From the NCBI GenBank assembly GCA_964636325.1, contig CAZWRV010000007.1, forward strand, positions 52,779 through 116,778: 64,000 nucleotides of DNA, given 5' to 3'. A program made the translations under genes and the position numbers. Every line of letters begins with the position of its first letter. The stretch's first letter is position 1. Under the pieces are notes generated by a model. It worked only from the letters and a program-made list of their open reading frames with translations. It made no database searches and had not been told where the DNA came from. This DNA is from CAZWRV01 sp964636325 (lineage in GTDB: Bacteria > Verrucomicrobiota > Lentisphaeria > Victivallales > GWF2-50-93). Below are positions 8,971-16,638 of the stretch, piece after piece.

Positions 8971-9672
8971 TTAATTGATATTACTGCTTGCGAAGTCCCA
9001 GTTGAGCAGGGAGTCAATAATCGTATTGACATGATCAGCGCGGCGATTCTGGAAATCTAGATAATAAGCATGTTCCCAAACGTCAATCACGAGGAGCGGA
9101 GTCATATTGCTGGTTATCGGACAGTCGGCATTCCCGGTCTTTATGACTTTTAACTTTTCGCCATCTTGCACAAGCCAGGCCCAGCCGCTGCCAAATTGGG
9201 TTATAGCGGCATTTGCTAACTCCTTTTTAAAGGCATCATAGCTTCCGAAAGATTTATCAATCATTTCTTTAATTTTACCTGAAGGTTGCCCCCCGCCTTT
9301 AGGCTTCAAGCTGTTCCAATAGAAATTATGGTTCCAAACTTGGGCGGCGTTGTTGAAAATCGCAACCTTGTCAGGCTTGCCAAAAGTTTCCATGACAATT
9401 TTTTCCAAAGGCATTTTTTCAAACTCTGTTCCTGCCGTCAGCTTGTTCAAGTTGTCGACATATCCCTTATGGTGCTTTCCATAATGAAAGCTCACGGTTT
9501 TTGCTGAAATCGCAGGTTCGAGAGCATTTTCCTCGTAGGGTAGAGACGGCAGTTCAACTTTTATGTTTTTACCGGCATCCTGGCCTACCAATGAAAAAGA
9601 TAATCCGTAGATTCCAATCGTAATTAACGGAACCGAGATCACACATCGGGAAAGTAATTTGAGGTTGTTCAT
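8971..9672 (-). CDS. sodB: Superoxide dismutase, Fe/Mn family, with N-terminal export or anchor segment
   Basis: The 233-residue protein converts superoxide to hydrogen peroxide and oxygen. All four metal ligands are visible: HYGKHH near residue 63, VWNHNFYW near 113, and DVWEHAYY near 205. The AAQVWNHNFYW form is that of iron-type enzymes. Unlike standard cytoplasmic SodB of about 195 residues, it starts with about 35 extra residues containing a hydrophobic segment (VISVPLITIGIYGLSFSLVG), so it is probably exported to the periplasm or membrane-anchored. It sits inside the glycan operon between the ATP-grasp and methyltransferase genes, which is an unusual place; a link to glycan chemistry is not evident. 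Confidence 0.93.
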   Translation of the reverse strand: MNNLKLLSRCVISVPLITIGIYGLSFSLVGQDAGKNIKVELPSLPYEENALEPAISAKTVSFHYGKHHKGYVDNLNKLTAGTEFEKMPLEKIVMETFGKPDKVAIFNNAAQVWNHNFYWNSLKPKGGGQPSGKIKEMIDKSFGSYDAFKKELANAAITQFGSGWAWLVQDGEKLKVIKTGNADCPITSNMTPLLVIDVWEHAYYLDFQNRRADHVNTIIDSLLNWDFASSNIN

Positions 9673-9689
9673 GGCTATTCTCCTTAAGA

Positions 9690-10877
9690 TTAATATTCTA
9701 CTTTGACTTTTTGAGCGGCATCTTCTGCTGTTTCGAGCGCCTTCTCGCGTGTTTCCGAATAAACCAATATATGCCCGATCCTGTCGGCGCCGGATTTCAA
9801 TTCATGCGTTTTATCGCCAGGCTTGACATAGATTTCAATCTCATCGACACCGGGGATTTTCCTGGCTTCATCAATTCCGGAAATCGATTTCACAACCCCG
9901 CATCGTCCGGCTATGAACTTTATCACACTCGCACAGACATTCCGTGTCTTAAACTTCGGGTTTATTCCGAAAGAGACTTCGATGTTCGCCTTGAGGACAT
10001 CGAACCCTGTCACTTTTGGAATAATATGTGAGAAGACTTTGAAGCCTGGACCTCTGAGTCCGACCTCGACAAGCCGCGGCCCCTCCGGAGTAATCATCAT
10101 CTCCATATGGAACGGAGTAGGATTGAGGTGCAGGCATTCCATGACCGATATGGCCATATTCTTGATATCTTGAAGCTGTTTACCCTCATATTTAGTAGGA
10201 AATATAACATCAGTGTCAAGAAGATATGGGGGGGGAGTTCTGATTTTGTCTGATAAAGCTTCAATATGGACTCCGTCAGAGAGGACAAAGCCTTCAACAC
10301 TCGATTCGACTCCCGGCATGAAAGATTCGACTAAAACGCCAGTCTTCGTGTTTTGTTTTGCTCTCTCATAAGCTTCCGGAATCTGGCTGTCATTGTTTAC
10401 AAAGGTAACTCCTCTGCTTCCGGAACTGTCCATCGGTTTGACGACACATGGATATTTTGCCTTTTTGCAGGCGTCACAACATTCTTCAAGCGAATATGAC
10501 GGTGCGAAAAAAGGAACTGGAATTCCAGCGGCAGCACAGTTTTTCCGGAGATTATATTTGTTCAGAGCCGAATCTACCATCTTGTGGTTCAATCCCGGCA
10601 AATTCAACTTTTCAACCACTTCTGCTACAGCATAGAGAGCGGCGTCACATGAGACCGTCATAACGGCGTCAATCTTCTTTTTTGAGGCTAATTTCACCAC
10701 TTCGTCAGTTTTTGAGAAGTCAAGCGCCACATACTCTGATGCCTCTTTAAAACCCGGAGAATTTGGATTGCCGTCAACTGCAATCACATGACATCCGAGC
10801 TCTCTTGCTCGCCTTATTCCGGCCGCCTGAGCGGAACCGGCTCCGATGACCAATAGTTTTTTATTCCTCAGCTCCAT
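9690..10877 (-). CDS. ATP-grasp ligase (CarB-like) in pseudaminic acid locus
   Basis: About 395 residues with the order of a carboxylate-amine ligase: N-terminal Rossmann-like part (LLVIGAGSAQAAGIRRA), the ATP-binding loop PCVVKPMDSSGSRGV near 150, and the magnesium-binding region RLVEVGLRGPGF near 280. The family activates a carboxylate as acyl-phosphate and joins it to an amine. A farther upstream start at 10895 is a TTG, so I chose the ATG at 10877, which has GGAG very close upstream. It lies immediately downstream of pseG. Inference: it could attach an amino acid or other acid to the 4- or 7-amino group of pseudaminic acid or of a precursor, which would be notable because pseH is not seen; the substrate is untested. 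Confidence 0.8.
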   Translation of the reverse strand: MELRNKKLLVIGAGSAQAAGIRRARELGCHVIAVDGNPNSPGFKEASEYVALDFSKTDEVVKLASKKKIDAVMTVSCDAALYAVAEVVEKLNLPGLNHKMVDSALNKYNLRKNCAAAGIPVPFFAPSYSLEECCDACKKAKYPCVVKPMDSSGSRGVTFVNNDSQIPEAYERAKQNTKTGVLVESFMPGVESSVEGFVLSDGVHIEALSDKIRTPPPYLLDTDVIFPTKYEGKQLQDIKNMAISVMECLHLNPTPFHMEMMITPEGPRLVEVGLRGPGFKVFSHIIPKVTGFDVLKANIEVSFGINPKFKTRNVCASVIKFIAGRCGVVKSISGIDEARKIPGVDEIEIYVKPGDKTHELKSGADRIGHILVYSETREKALETAEDAAQKVKVEY

Positions 10878-10900
10878 AGCTCCATAAGCAATCAATCAGT

Positions 10901-11881
10901 TCATGTCAATAGACAGTTTGCTATCAATTCGACGCCATGACCGGGCACAAGCGAAGAAGCCACTTCCGACATTGCTATCCTTGTCTCCTGCGGTTCTACT
11001 TTTTCCAAACACGAAAGCAGATTGTCTTCATCCATTTTTTCAGCGATGAAGCAGGCTTTCTTCGACTGGACATAGCAGCCAAAAGCCTTCTCTTTTTCAG
11101 TTTGAGGTATTACAATGCATGGGCTTCCTAAAAAAAGAGTTTCCAGCATCGTGGTTCCGGCGCCGCATATGACAAGATCCGCCTCGGATATTAGCATCCC
11201 GATACTTTTCTGCGGATCCAGAACCTTTAGATGTCCAGATGTGTTACGCGCGAATTTCACGATGTCTTCCGCATGAGTGAAGCGAGGACCTATGATTGCC
11301 GTCACTTCATCGTATCTCTCGATAGATATGCATTTGACTACGCTCAATGTATGGTTCTGCGGATCGGAGCCGCCGAACGTGACAAGTATTTTCCGGATGT
11401 CGGATGAAATGGTTCTGTTCTTCTTATATTGAAAAAAATCTTGTCTGATTATCGCATATTCAAGCCCGGAAATGAACATTGTCCGCTTGTTATTTTCCCT
11501 TCCTTCAAGCATGGATGGATGATCGAACAGGCTGATCGCGACATCAATGCTTTCATCGGTCGAATCGGGATAATCCAGGGAAACTGTTTTGCCGCCGGGA
11601 CTGCTTTTTTTGAAAGATCCGGTAATTGCCGCATCGGCGTATGGCATGTCATAAAGAAGGAAATCTCCGGGGGGAATCTGGCAGCCGGAACTGAGAAGCA
11701 GTTCGTCAAAGTCGCTTTTGTCGATGATATCCCTGATTTGCTGATGCTCTTCCTCGAAGAGGAGAAATTCAACGTCAATATCCATCTGCTTCAATTTTTC
11801 GGCGACCGCCATGGAACGGAAGATATGCCCCATCCCGAATTTGGAACTGCCGTATGTTCGAATGTATCCGTGCTTAGACAT
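10901..11881 (-). CDS. pseG: UDP-2,4-diacetamido-2,4,6-trideoxy-L-altropyranose hydrolase (PseG)
   Basis: The 326-residue protein fits PseG, a GT-B-fold sugar-nucleotide hydrolase that removes UDP by C-O cleavage in the fourth step of CMP-pseudaminic acid synthesis. The N-terminal loop KFGMGHIFRSMAVA (residues 13-26) contains the GxGHxxR motif with the catalytic histidine of the family, and the C-terminal half has ILVTFGGSDPQNHTL near 168 and the nucleotide-binding region ICGAGTTMLETLFLGSP near 240. It lies four bases downstream of pseI, and the ATP-grasp gene follows, so the three are clearly one unit. Hydrolase rather than transferase activity is inferred from its neighbours. Confidence 0.87.
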   Translation of the reverse strand: MSKHGYIRTYGSSKFGMGHIFRSMAVAEKLKQMDIDVEFLLFEEEHQQIRDIIDKSDFDELLLSSGCQIPPGDFLLYDMPYADAAITGSFKKSSPGGKTVSLDYPDSTDESIDVAISLFDHPSMLEGRENNKRTMFISGLEYAIIRQDFFQYKKNRTISSDIRKILVTFGGSDPQNHTLSVVKCISIERYDEVTAIIGPRFTHAEDIVKFARNTSGHLKVLDPQKSIGMLISEADLVICGAGTTMLETLFLGSPCIVIPQTEKEKAFGCYVQSKKACFIAEKMDEDNLLSCLEKVEPQETRIAMSEVASSLVPGHGVELIANCLLT

Positions 11882-11885
11882 ATTT

Positions 11886-12956
11886 TCAGACAGTCCCGCA
11901 CTGCTTGACCAGATTCCATGCGAGCGGAGTTCCCTTTTTTACGGACTTCGCGATTTTTCTGCCTAGGATCTTCTCGTAATACTTCGGAGAAAGCCCGAGG
12001 CCTGGCCTGATGGAACGGAGGTTATGAGATGTAAAAGCTTCGCCCTTTTCCATGTCTTTCACGATGTAAAGGGAACGGCGGCCTATCATGGACTTTTTTT
12101 CGTCACCAGCCGGTCCGTAATGGACTTTTCCGAGCGCCAACCAGGCATTTCCGGCATCCTCGGCCAACCTTTTCAGTTCGTCCGGTTCCATGGAAAACGC
12201 CGAATCCGGTCCGCCGTCGGATCTTTTTAGAGTAAAATGTTTTTCTATTGCAACCGCTCCGAGCGCGATCGACGCGACCGCGGCGGCAGTGCCCATCGTA
12301 TGGTCGGATATGCCGGTTTCAACATGGAATCTTTTTCTTAGATCGGGCAATGTCTTCAAATTGCACTGCTGCGGGTTTGCCGGATATGAGGTTGTGCACT
12401 TCAACAGCATCAATTCCCTGCATCCCGCCCTTCGGACCGCGGCTACAGCTTCGGCGATTTCCATTCGGCTGGCCATTCCTGTGGACATTATCACCGGTTT
12501 TCCAGTCGCGCCGACCTTTTTGATCAGCGGTATGTCAACTAGCTCAGGAGAGGCGATCTTATACGCGGGCACGTCCAGCTTTTCCAGGAAATCCACCGCG
12601 CTGAAGTCAAAAGGTGTGCTGAAACAGATAAGTCCGCGCTCCTTGCAGCGCTTCATTATGGGCTTGTGCCATTCCCATGGCGTGTAGGCCTCCTGGTAAA
12701 GTTCATAGAGCGTCTTGCCATACCAAAGGCTGCTTTTGTCCCCTATGAAAAATTCGTTGTCGCTGCAGTCTATGGTGATGGTGTCCGCAGTATATGTCTG
12801 GAGCTTTACGGCATGTGCCCCGCTGTCCGCGGCGGCATCCACTATCGCCAGGGCGCGCTCAAGGGAGTGGTTGTGGTTTCCGGACATCTCCGCAATTATG
12901 AAAGGCGGATAGGCTAGTCCGATTTTCCTGTGTTGAATCTGTATCGCCGGCTTCAT
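11886..12956 (-). CDS. pseI: Pseudaminic acid synthase (PseI, NeuB family)
   Basis: PseI condenses 2,4-diacetamido-2,4,6-trideoxy-L-altrose with phosphoenolpyruvate to give pseudaminic acid. The 356-residue protein has the NeuB TIM barrel (IIAEMSGNHNHSLERA, HAVKLQTYTADTITID, ISDHTMGTAAAVASIALGA with KHFTLKR) and a C-terminal antifreeze/SAF-type domain (RSLYIVKDMEKGEAFT, GLSPKYYEKILGRK). EMSGNHN is the form usual for PseI rather than NeuB. The ATG at 12956 was chosen because AAAGGAG stands five bases before it and it overlaps the upstream stop by four bases (ATGA); an in-frame ATG at 13031 would lie well inside the upstream membrane-protein gene. Confidence 0.95.
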   Translation of the reverse strand: MKPAIQIQHRKIGLAYPPFIIAEMSGNHNHSLERALAIVDAAADSGAHAVKLQTYTADTITIDCSDNEFFIGDKSSLWYGKTLYELYQEAYTPWEWHKPIMKRCKERGLICFSTPFDFSAVDFLEKLDVPAYKIASPELVDIPLIKKVGATGKPVIMSTGMASRMEIAEAVAAVRRAGCRELMLLKCTTSYPANPQQCNLKTLPDLRKRFHVETGISDHTMGTAAAVASIALGAVAIEKHFTLKRSDGGPDSAFSMEPDELKRLAEDAGNAWLALGKVHYGPAGDEKKSMIGRRSLYIVKDMEKGEAFTSHNLRSIRPGLGLSPKYYEKILGRKIAKSVKKGTPLAWNLVKQCGTV

Positions 12957-13312
12957 GTAGCTCCTTTCAGATGCATTACTAGGCATGTGGACAGCATATA
13001 TAGAACCACGCCTAAAGCTATGGACTTCCACACTCCCATTTTTTCACAGAGGAACGCGACGACAAGTATATAAAGGATCCATGGCAGGACAAGATATATC
13101 AGGCTTTTTGCGTAGGCAACCACGGCCATCTTGCCGCCGGCCTTGTGCAGAAGCGCAAAAGTCAGGATTGTCATGCACGGGAACATGCTTATGAAGGCTG
13201 CAAGGAATCCGTGCCCTTTCGAGCCGTAGTATGTAGTCAACGACACTACCAGGCCGCCGACTATGAAATAAAGGATGAAGTCCCCCATTTGTAGTTCTTT
13301 CTTCGCATTCAT
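12953..13312 (-). CDS. Small four-helix membrane protein (GlpM/DUF3147-like)
   Basis: A 119-residue hydrophobic protein with about four predicted membrane helices (DFILYFIVGGLVVSLTTYY, a second ending in TFALLHKAGG, LIYLVLPWILYILVVAFL, and SIALGVVLYMLSTCLV). The pattern of LAAFISMFPCM followed by a short polar loop and VLPWILY resembles the GlpM/DUF3147 family; the match is from memory and moderate. Its function is unknown. Its stop overlaps the pseI start, so it is translationally coupled to pseI; it may be a helper for export or membrane assembly of the glycan. An internal ATG at 13288 is an alternative start. Confidence 0.65.
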   Translation of the reverse strand: MNAKKELQMGDFILYFIVGGLVVSLTTYYGSKGHGFLAAFISMFPCMTILTFALLHKAGGKMAVVAYAKSLIYLVLPWILYILVVAFLCEKMGVWKSIALGVVLYMLSTCLVMHLKGAT

Positions 13313-13464
13313 GTTTCAGATTTTCATTTTGTGGCAAATCAAAGTTTCCGGTCTGGCATTATTATGCGCCATTCAATCATATGCGTCGAAAATCTGAAGT
13401 ATCTTTATGCTGATAAGCAGAAATGAATTACTTGTAAGCAGCGATCATTTATGAATAATTCATG

Positions 13465-14166
13465 TTACATTTTGCTGCGGCTAAGGAAATCTGATACGGC
13501 TTCTGCTCTTTTCCAGTCTTCCTCGGTGTCAATGTCGACGGCTGAATATTCTGGGATCACGAAGGCGCCGGTGTTTTCGGTCAGGCATTTCTTGTTTTTC
13601 ATGAAGCTTTCGACCTTCATCCAGTAGAAGCTGCCGCTGTCGTAGTAGGACGGCTCCAAATCCTGCGTCCGCTTCGCGAAGTTCTCAGGTGAAAACATAA
13701 AGAGCCTTCCTGCTGTGATCTTGAAGGCCCGCTGAATCGGATGGGTGTATTTAATTACTGGGATGACCGAATCGAATTGGCGGTTCCTGAGAAGCTCAAA
13801 TGATTCCTTGAGTATCTTTGAAGTGATTAATGGGCATGTGGCGAAAATACAGCATAAATATTCGAAATTGCGGCCTGATTTTTGGTATTCGCAAAGGACT
13901 TCCTCTATTACCTCGTTGATCAAGGCCGTATCGTTCGATGTCCTTTCATTTCTGAGGAAAGGAACTTCCGCTCCGGCTCTTTTTGCGAAAGTAGCAATTT
14001 CTATATCGTCCGTGGAGACCATGACTTCTGAAAAAATGCCAGATTTCAACGCGGCTTCGATAGGATATCCGATTATAGGTTTCCCGCAGAACGGCCTGAT
14101 GTTCTTACGCGGAATCCGCTTGCTACCCCCGCGGGCGGGAATCAGAGCTAGAATTTCTTCTTTCAT
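13465..14166 (-). CDS. pseF: Pseudaminic acid cytidylyltransferase (PseF)
   Basis: The 233-residue enzyme activates pseudaminic acid with CTP to form CMP-pseudaminic acid, the glycosyl donor. The CMP-nonulosonate synthetase signature PARGGSKRIPRKNIRPF lies at residues 10-26, followed by MVSTDDIEIA near 49 and the acidic DSGSFYWM and SAVDIDTEEDW regions near 175 and 213. Length and motif spacing match PseF/NeuA. The ATG overlaps nothing upstream; its intergenic gap to the membrane-protein gene downstream is about 150 bases and holds no obvious gene. The start overlaps the stop of the flavodoxin-like gene by four bases (ATGA). Confidence 0.93.
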   Translation of the reverse strand: MKEEILALIPARGGSKRIPRKNIRPFCGKPIIGYPIEAALKSGIFSEVMVSTDDIEIATFAKRAGAEVPFLRNERTSNDTALINEVIEEVLCEYQKSGRNFEYLCCIFATCPLITSKILKESFELLRNRQFDSVIPVIKYTHPIQRAFKITAGRLFMFSPENFAKRTQDLEPSYYDSGSFYWMKVESFMKNKKCLTENTGAFVIPEYSAVDIDTEEDWKRAEAVSDFLSRSKM

Positions 14167-14735
14167 TTAATCTTCTTTGCCAGCCATGCGATTCGCTTGC
14201 CGAGGTCGACCATGTTTTCCAGGCCTTCCTTGTCGTTGAGGACTTCGCCTTTCTCCCTGCCGACGGCGAAGTTCCAGTAGGTCGAGCCGACGATTATCAT
14301 GCTGGAGATCTGGAATAGGTGGTTAATCGAATCGAAGGCATGCGTTGCGCCGCCTCTTCGTACTGCTACGACGGAGGCGCCGATTTTATCCTTCAGGAGG
14401 CTGCCGTTGGTCCTTGAAACAAAACCGAGCCTGTCGATGAGAGCTTTCATTTCAGCGCTCACATCGGCGAAGTATGTGGGGCTTCCCAGGATGATTATGT
14501 CGGCTTCAAGCGCCTTTTTAATGTATTTGTTCATATCATCCGAGGTTATGGCGCACTTGTGATTCTGCTTCTTGGCGCAGCTCATGCATGCGACGCAGCC
14601 GCGCAAAGCTTTGCCTCCGATTTGTATGAGCTCGGTCTTGATCCCTGCGGCATCGATCTCTGCGAGGACTTTTTTCAAAAGTATCTCGGTGTTTCCGCCT
14701 TTTCTTGGACTTCCATTGAATGCGACAGCCTTCAT
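14163..14735 (-). CDS. Flavodoxin-fold NADPH-dependent FMN reductase-like protein
   Basis: About 190 residues with the FMN phosphate-binding loop FNGSPRKGGNTEILL (residues 5-19), a cysteine-containing loop GCVACMSCAKK near 46 and the flavin-contact region GSPTYFADVSAEMKALIDR near 82. It belongs to the iron-sulfur-flavoprotein/NADPH-dependent FMN reductase group; the CxxCxxC-like cluster may bind an iron-sulfur centre. The ATG at 14735 is preferred to one at 14804 because AAAGGAG lies just upstream of it. Substrate unknown; a similar but more cysteine-rich protein lies at 50813-51520. It couples to pseF by a four-base overlap. Confidence 0.85.
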   Translation of the reverse strand: MKAVAFNGSPRKGGNTEILLKKVLAEIDAAGIKTELIQIGGKALRGCVACMSCAKKQNHKCAITSDDMNKYIKKALEADIIILGSPTYFADVSAEMKALIDRLGFVSRTNGSLLKDKIGASVVAVRRGGATHAFDSINHLFQISSMIIVGSTYWNFAVGREKGEVLNDKEGLENMVDLGKRIAWLAKKIK

Positions 14736-14752
14736 TTTTTCAGCTCCTTTGC

Positions 14753-15238
14753 TTATTTTTCCTCGAAATAGCCTGTTTTGCGGTTTTTCCTCACGTGCTT
14801 CCATTCAAAATATCGGCCGTTCATTGCAATATATACGCCCGGCGGGAGGACTTGAGTGAATGCTAGAGCGCTGCCAAGGTTGAACATGCCGTCGGAACTG
14901 CCGAATTTATATGGTATCATGGCTCCGGTGAAAACCACGGTCTTCCCAGAAATCTTGTCGCCAAGGTAGATTGCGCTGTTTTCCATGGTGTCGGTGCCAT
15001 GCGTGACAAGAATCCTTTTCTCTTCTGCTTTTTCACATGCTTCAAGAATCTGCTTCCGGTCGTCGTCGGTCATGTAAAGGCTGTCCTTCATCATGAGGGT
15101 CTGAACTCTAATATCCAGGCGCGAACGGCCGAGTGAAAGCATCTCGTTGACATGGGTGTCCTTGAAGAACATCTCGCCGTTCAGCTCGTTGTATTCCTTG
15201 TCGAAGGTCCCCCCGGTCACAATTATTACGATTTTCAT
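14753..15238 (-). CDS. Short asparaginase-like protein (N-terminal domain only)
   Basis: A 161-residue protein that covers only the N-terminal domain of type I/II L-asparaginases. It has the first threonine motif TGGTFDKEYN near residue 8 and the second motif HGTDTMENSA near 83, then TGAMIPYKFGSSDG near 107 and a short tail VRKNRKTGYFE. Short single-domain asparaginase-like proteins of this size are common, so this is probably natural and not truncated; whether they hydrolyse asparagine is uncertain. The ATG at 15238 starts the conserved first strand; a longer frame to 15349 would overlap the amidohydrolase-like remnant upstream and adds unrelated arginine-rich residues. Confidence 0.75.
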   Translation of the reverse strand: MKIVIIVTGGTFDKEYNELNGEMFFKDTHVNEMLSLGRSRLDIRVQTLMMKDSLYMTDDDRKQILEACEKAEEKRILVTHGTDTMENSAIYLGDKISGKTVVFTGAMIPYKFGSSDGMFNLGSALAFTQVLPPGVYIAMNGRYFEWKHVRKNRKTGYFEEK

Positions 15239-15252
15239 GGAATAATCTTTGA

Positions 15253-15504
15253 TTAAGCGCTGAAAATATTCATGCCTTCGGCGTAAATGGCGACGGGGTA
15301 TGAGGACATTTCGAAGGGATCGCCGTTCCAGCAGACGAAGCTCGCCCATTTTCCTTTGGCCAGAGTTACAGTGTGATATTCGCCGGACGATTTCCCTGAA
15401 GCATTTTCCCCAACCGAAACAATCTTGGAAGCTTCAAAACTGACGCTTGCATTTTTAAAGAGTCCTTCGCCGGTGTAGAGGTTTTCAACCTTGATCGTAT
15501 TCAT
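15253..15504 (-). pseudogene. Internally deleted amidohydrolase remnant (83 codons)
   Basis: The 83-residue frame looks like the two ends of an amidohydrolase joined together. The first 43 or so residues (VENLYTGEGLFKNASVSF, SKIVSVGENA) match the N-terminal beta-sandwich strand pattern of imidazolonepropionase-like enzymes, and the last 35 (KGKWASFVCWNGDPFEMSS, YPVAIYAEG) match the extreme C-terminal sandwich, where the usual sequence is KDADLVLWNGDPF. The whole metal-binding barrel with the HxH motif, about 300 residues, is missing, so no catalysis is possible. The reading frame is preserved and ATG and stop are present, so it may still be expressed as a small sandwich protein; decay by an in-frame deletion is the simplest reading. 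Confidence 0.6.
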
Positions 15505-15530
15505 TGCTTTATGTTTCCTGCATTTCTGAG

Positions 15531-16031
15531 CTACGTCTTCAATATCTTGTCATAAACGGCAAGATCTGCTGCAGAGAAGCAACAGAACGTCACATCAAGG
15601 TCGCTTTTCCCTTCGGCGAGGAATGTTTTGACGGTTTGAACTGCAATCTTGGCAGCCTCCTCGATGGGATAGCCATAGATTCCGGTGCTGATGCAAGGAA
15701 AGGCTATGGATTTCAGATTGTATTCCACAAGCAGTTCGAGCGAAATCCGGTAGCAGTTCGCCAGCAGCGCGGGTTCTCCTTTGTTTCCTCCGCGCCAGAC
15801 GGGGCCGACGGCATGGATAACATGTTTGGCAGGAAGCTTGTAGCCTTTCGTAATCTTGACCTGGCCGGTCTTGCATCCGCCGAGAAGCCTGCATTCCTCA
15901 AGGAGTTCCGGACCTGCAGCCCTGTGGATGGCGCCGTCGACACCGCCCCCTCCAAGAAGGCTTGTATTTGCGGCGTTAACTATCGCGTCCACTTTCAAAG
16001 TCGTTATGTCTGCACGGATGGCCTTAATCAT
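15531..16031 (-). CDS. Macro-domain O-acetyl-ADP-ribose deacetylase-like protein
   Basis: A 166-residue single macro domain of the MacroD/YmdB type, which hydrolyses O-acetyl-ADP-ribose or removes ADP-ribose from proteins. Visible motifs are AIVNAANTSLLGGGGVDGAIH (residues 14-34, catalytic asparagine and glycine-rich loop), VIHAVGPVW near 74 and AFPCISTGIYGYP near 108. All ligand-contact motifs are present. It lies five bases from the acetyltransferase gene upstream and 27 from the amidohydrolase remnant. Its connection to the glycan pathway is unclear; it may be a house-cleaning enzyme carried along. Confidence 0.93.
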   Translation of the reverse strand: MIKAIRADITTLKVDAIVNAANTSLLGGGGVDGAIHRAAGPELLEECRLLGGCKTGQVKITKGYKLPAKHVIHAVGPVWRGGNKGEPALLANCYRISLELLVEYNLKSIAFPCISTGIYGYPIEEAAKIAVQTVKTFLAEGKSDLDVTFCCFSAADLAVYDKILKT

Positions 16032-16035
16032 AGTC

Positions 16036-16638
16036 TCATCCCAGCTCGAACGAAGTTACTCCGTAAATCTCATTGGTCGGCAAACCGGGCACGCCGTTCA
16101 AATACATTCTCGCGGTTGCAAAAACTTCATTCATCTTACGTAGAAAAGACTTCCTTTCTGCAGGGAAATGCCTTCTGTCATAACGGTAGAGACCTTCGGA
16201 AGAAACTTCAGAAATATTCGTCAATTCTTTCTGCGGTGGAAGTTTGTTCGCAATACCTTCAAAACGGATGTTCTTGTATGCGAACTTGAATCCGTAGTGT
16301 TCGTAGTTTTTTACCTTTTTGAGGACGCCGTCCTGACCGACACAACGGGTTCCCAGATATTCCAGCGCTTTCCTGCCGAGTTCGAGGCCGATGTGATGCC
16401 CCCTCAGATCGCTCCTGACCATGAAGAAGCCGATAAAGCCTAAACTCCCGTCATATGCGACTGCGAAAATTGAACCGGCGGGGCTTCCGTCCTCGAATGC
16501 CATGAGAAATCCGTACGGATCAGCGCTGTGGAAGCATTCTGCGTCGTGGATGCCGGGATTCCAACCTTCGGCGGCCGTCCAGCCTACGGCGGTCTTCAGG
16601 TCTTCAATCGACATTTCCTTTATTATGAAATTTCCCAA
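16036..16638 (-). CDS. GNAT-type acetyltransferase-like protein, apparently internally shortened
   Basis: The 200-residue protein starts with a GNAT fold: AAEGWNPGIHDAECFHSADP near residues 22-41, FIGFFMVRSDLRGHHIGLEL near 66-85 (acetyl-CoA pyrophosphate loop RGHHIG) and KVKNYEHYGFKFAYKN near 106. Family members of this kind are about 280 residues, with a second domain of about 110. Here the tail goes directly from DRRHFPAERKSFL to ATARMYLNGVPGLP and the family-like end GVTSFELG, suggesting an in-frame internal deletion of roughly 80 residues. The start at 16638 is a TTG chosen because the first strand FIIKEM begins there; an ATG at 16614 is the alternative. It is not an evident PseH. Confidence 0.7.
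   Translation of the reverse strand: MGNFIIKEMSIEDLKTAVGWTAAEGWNPGIHDAECFHSADPYGFLMAFEDGSPAGSIFAVAYDGSLGFIGFFMVRSDLRGHHIGLELGRKALEYLGTRCVGQDGVLKKVKNYEHYGFKFAYKNIRFEGIANKLPPQKELTNISEVSSEGLYRYDRRHFPAERKSFLRKMNEVFATARMYLNGVPGLPTNEIYGVTSFELG

Noticed and set aside
16036..16638. Acetyltransferase considered as the missing PseH
   Set aside because: The motif set (GWNPGIHDAECFHSADP) belongs to another GNAT subfamily with an extra C-terminal domain; it also appears shortened. Remains a weak possibility.
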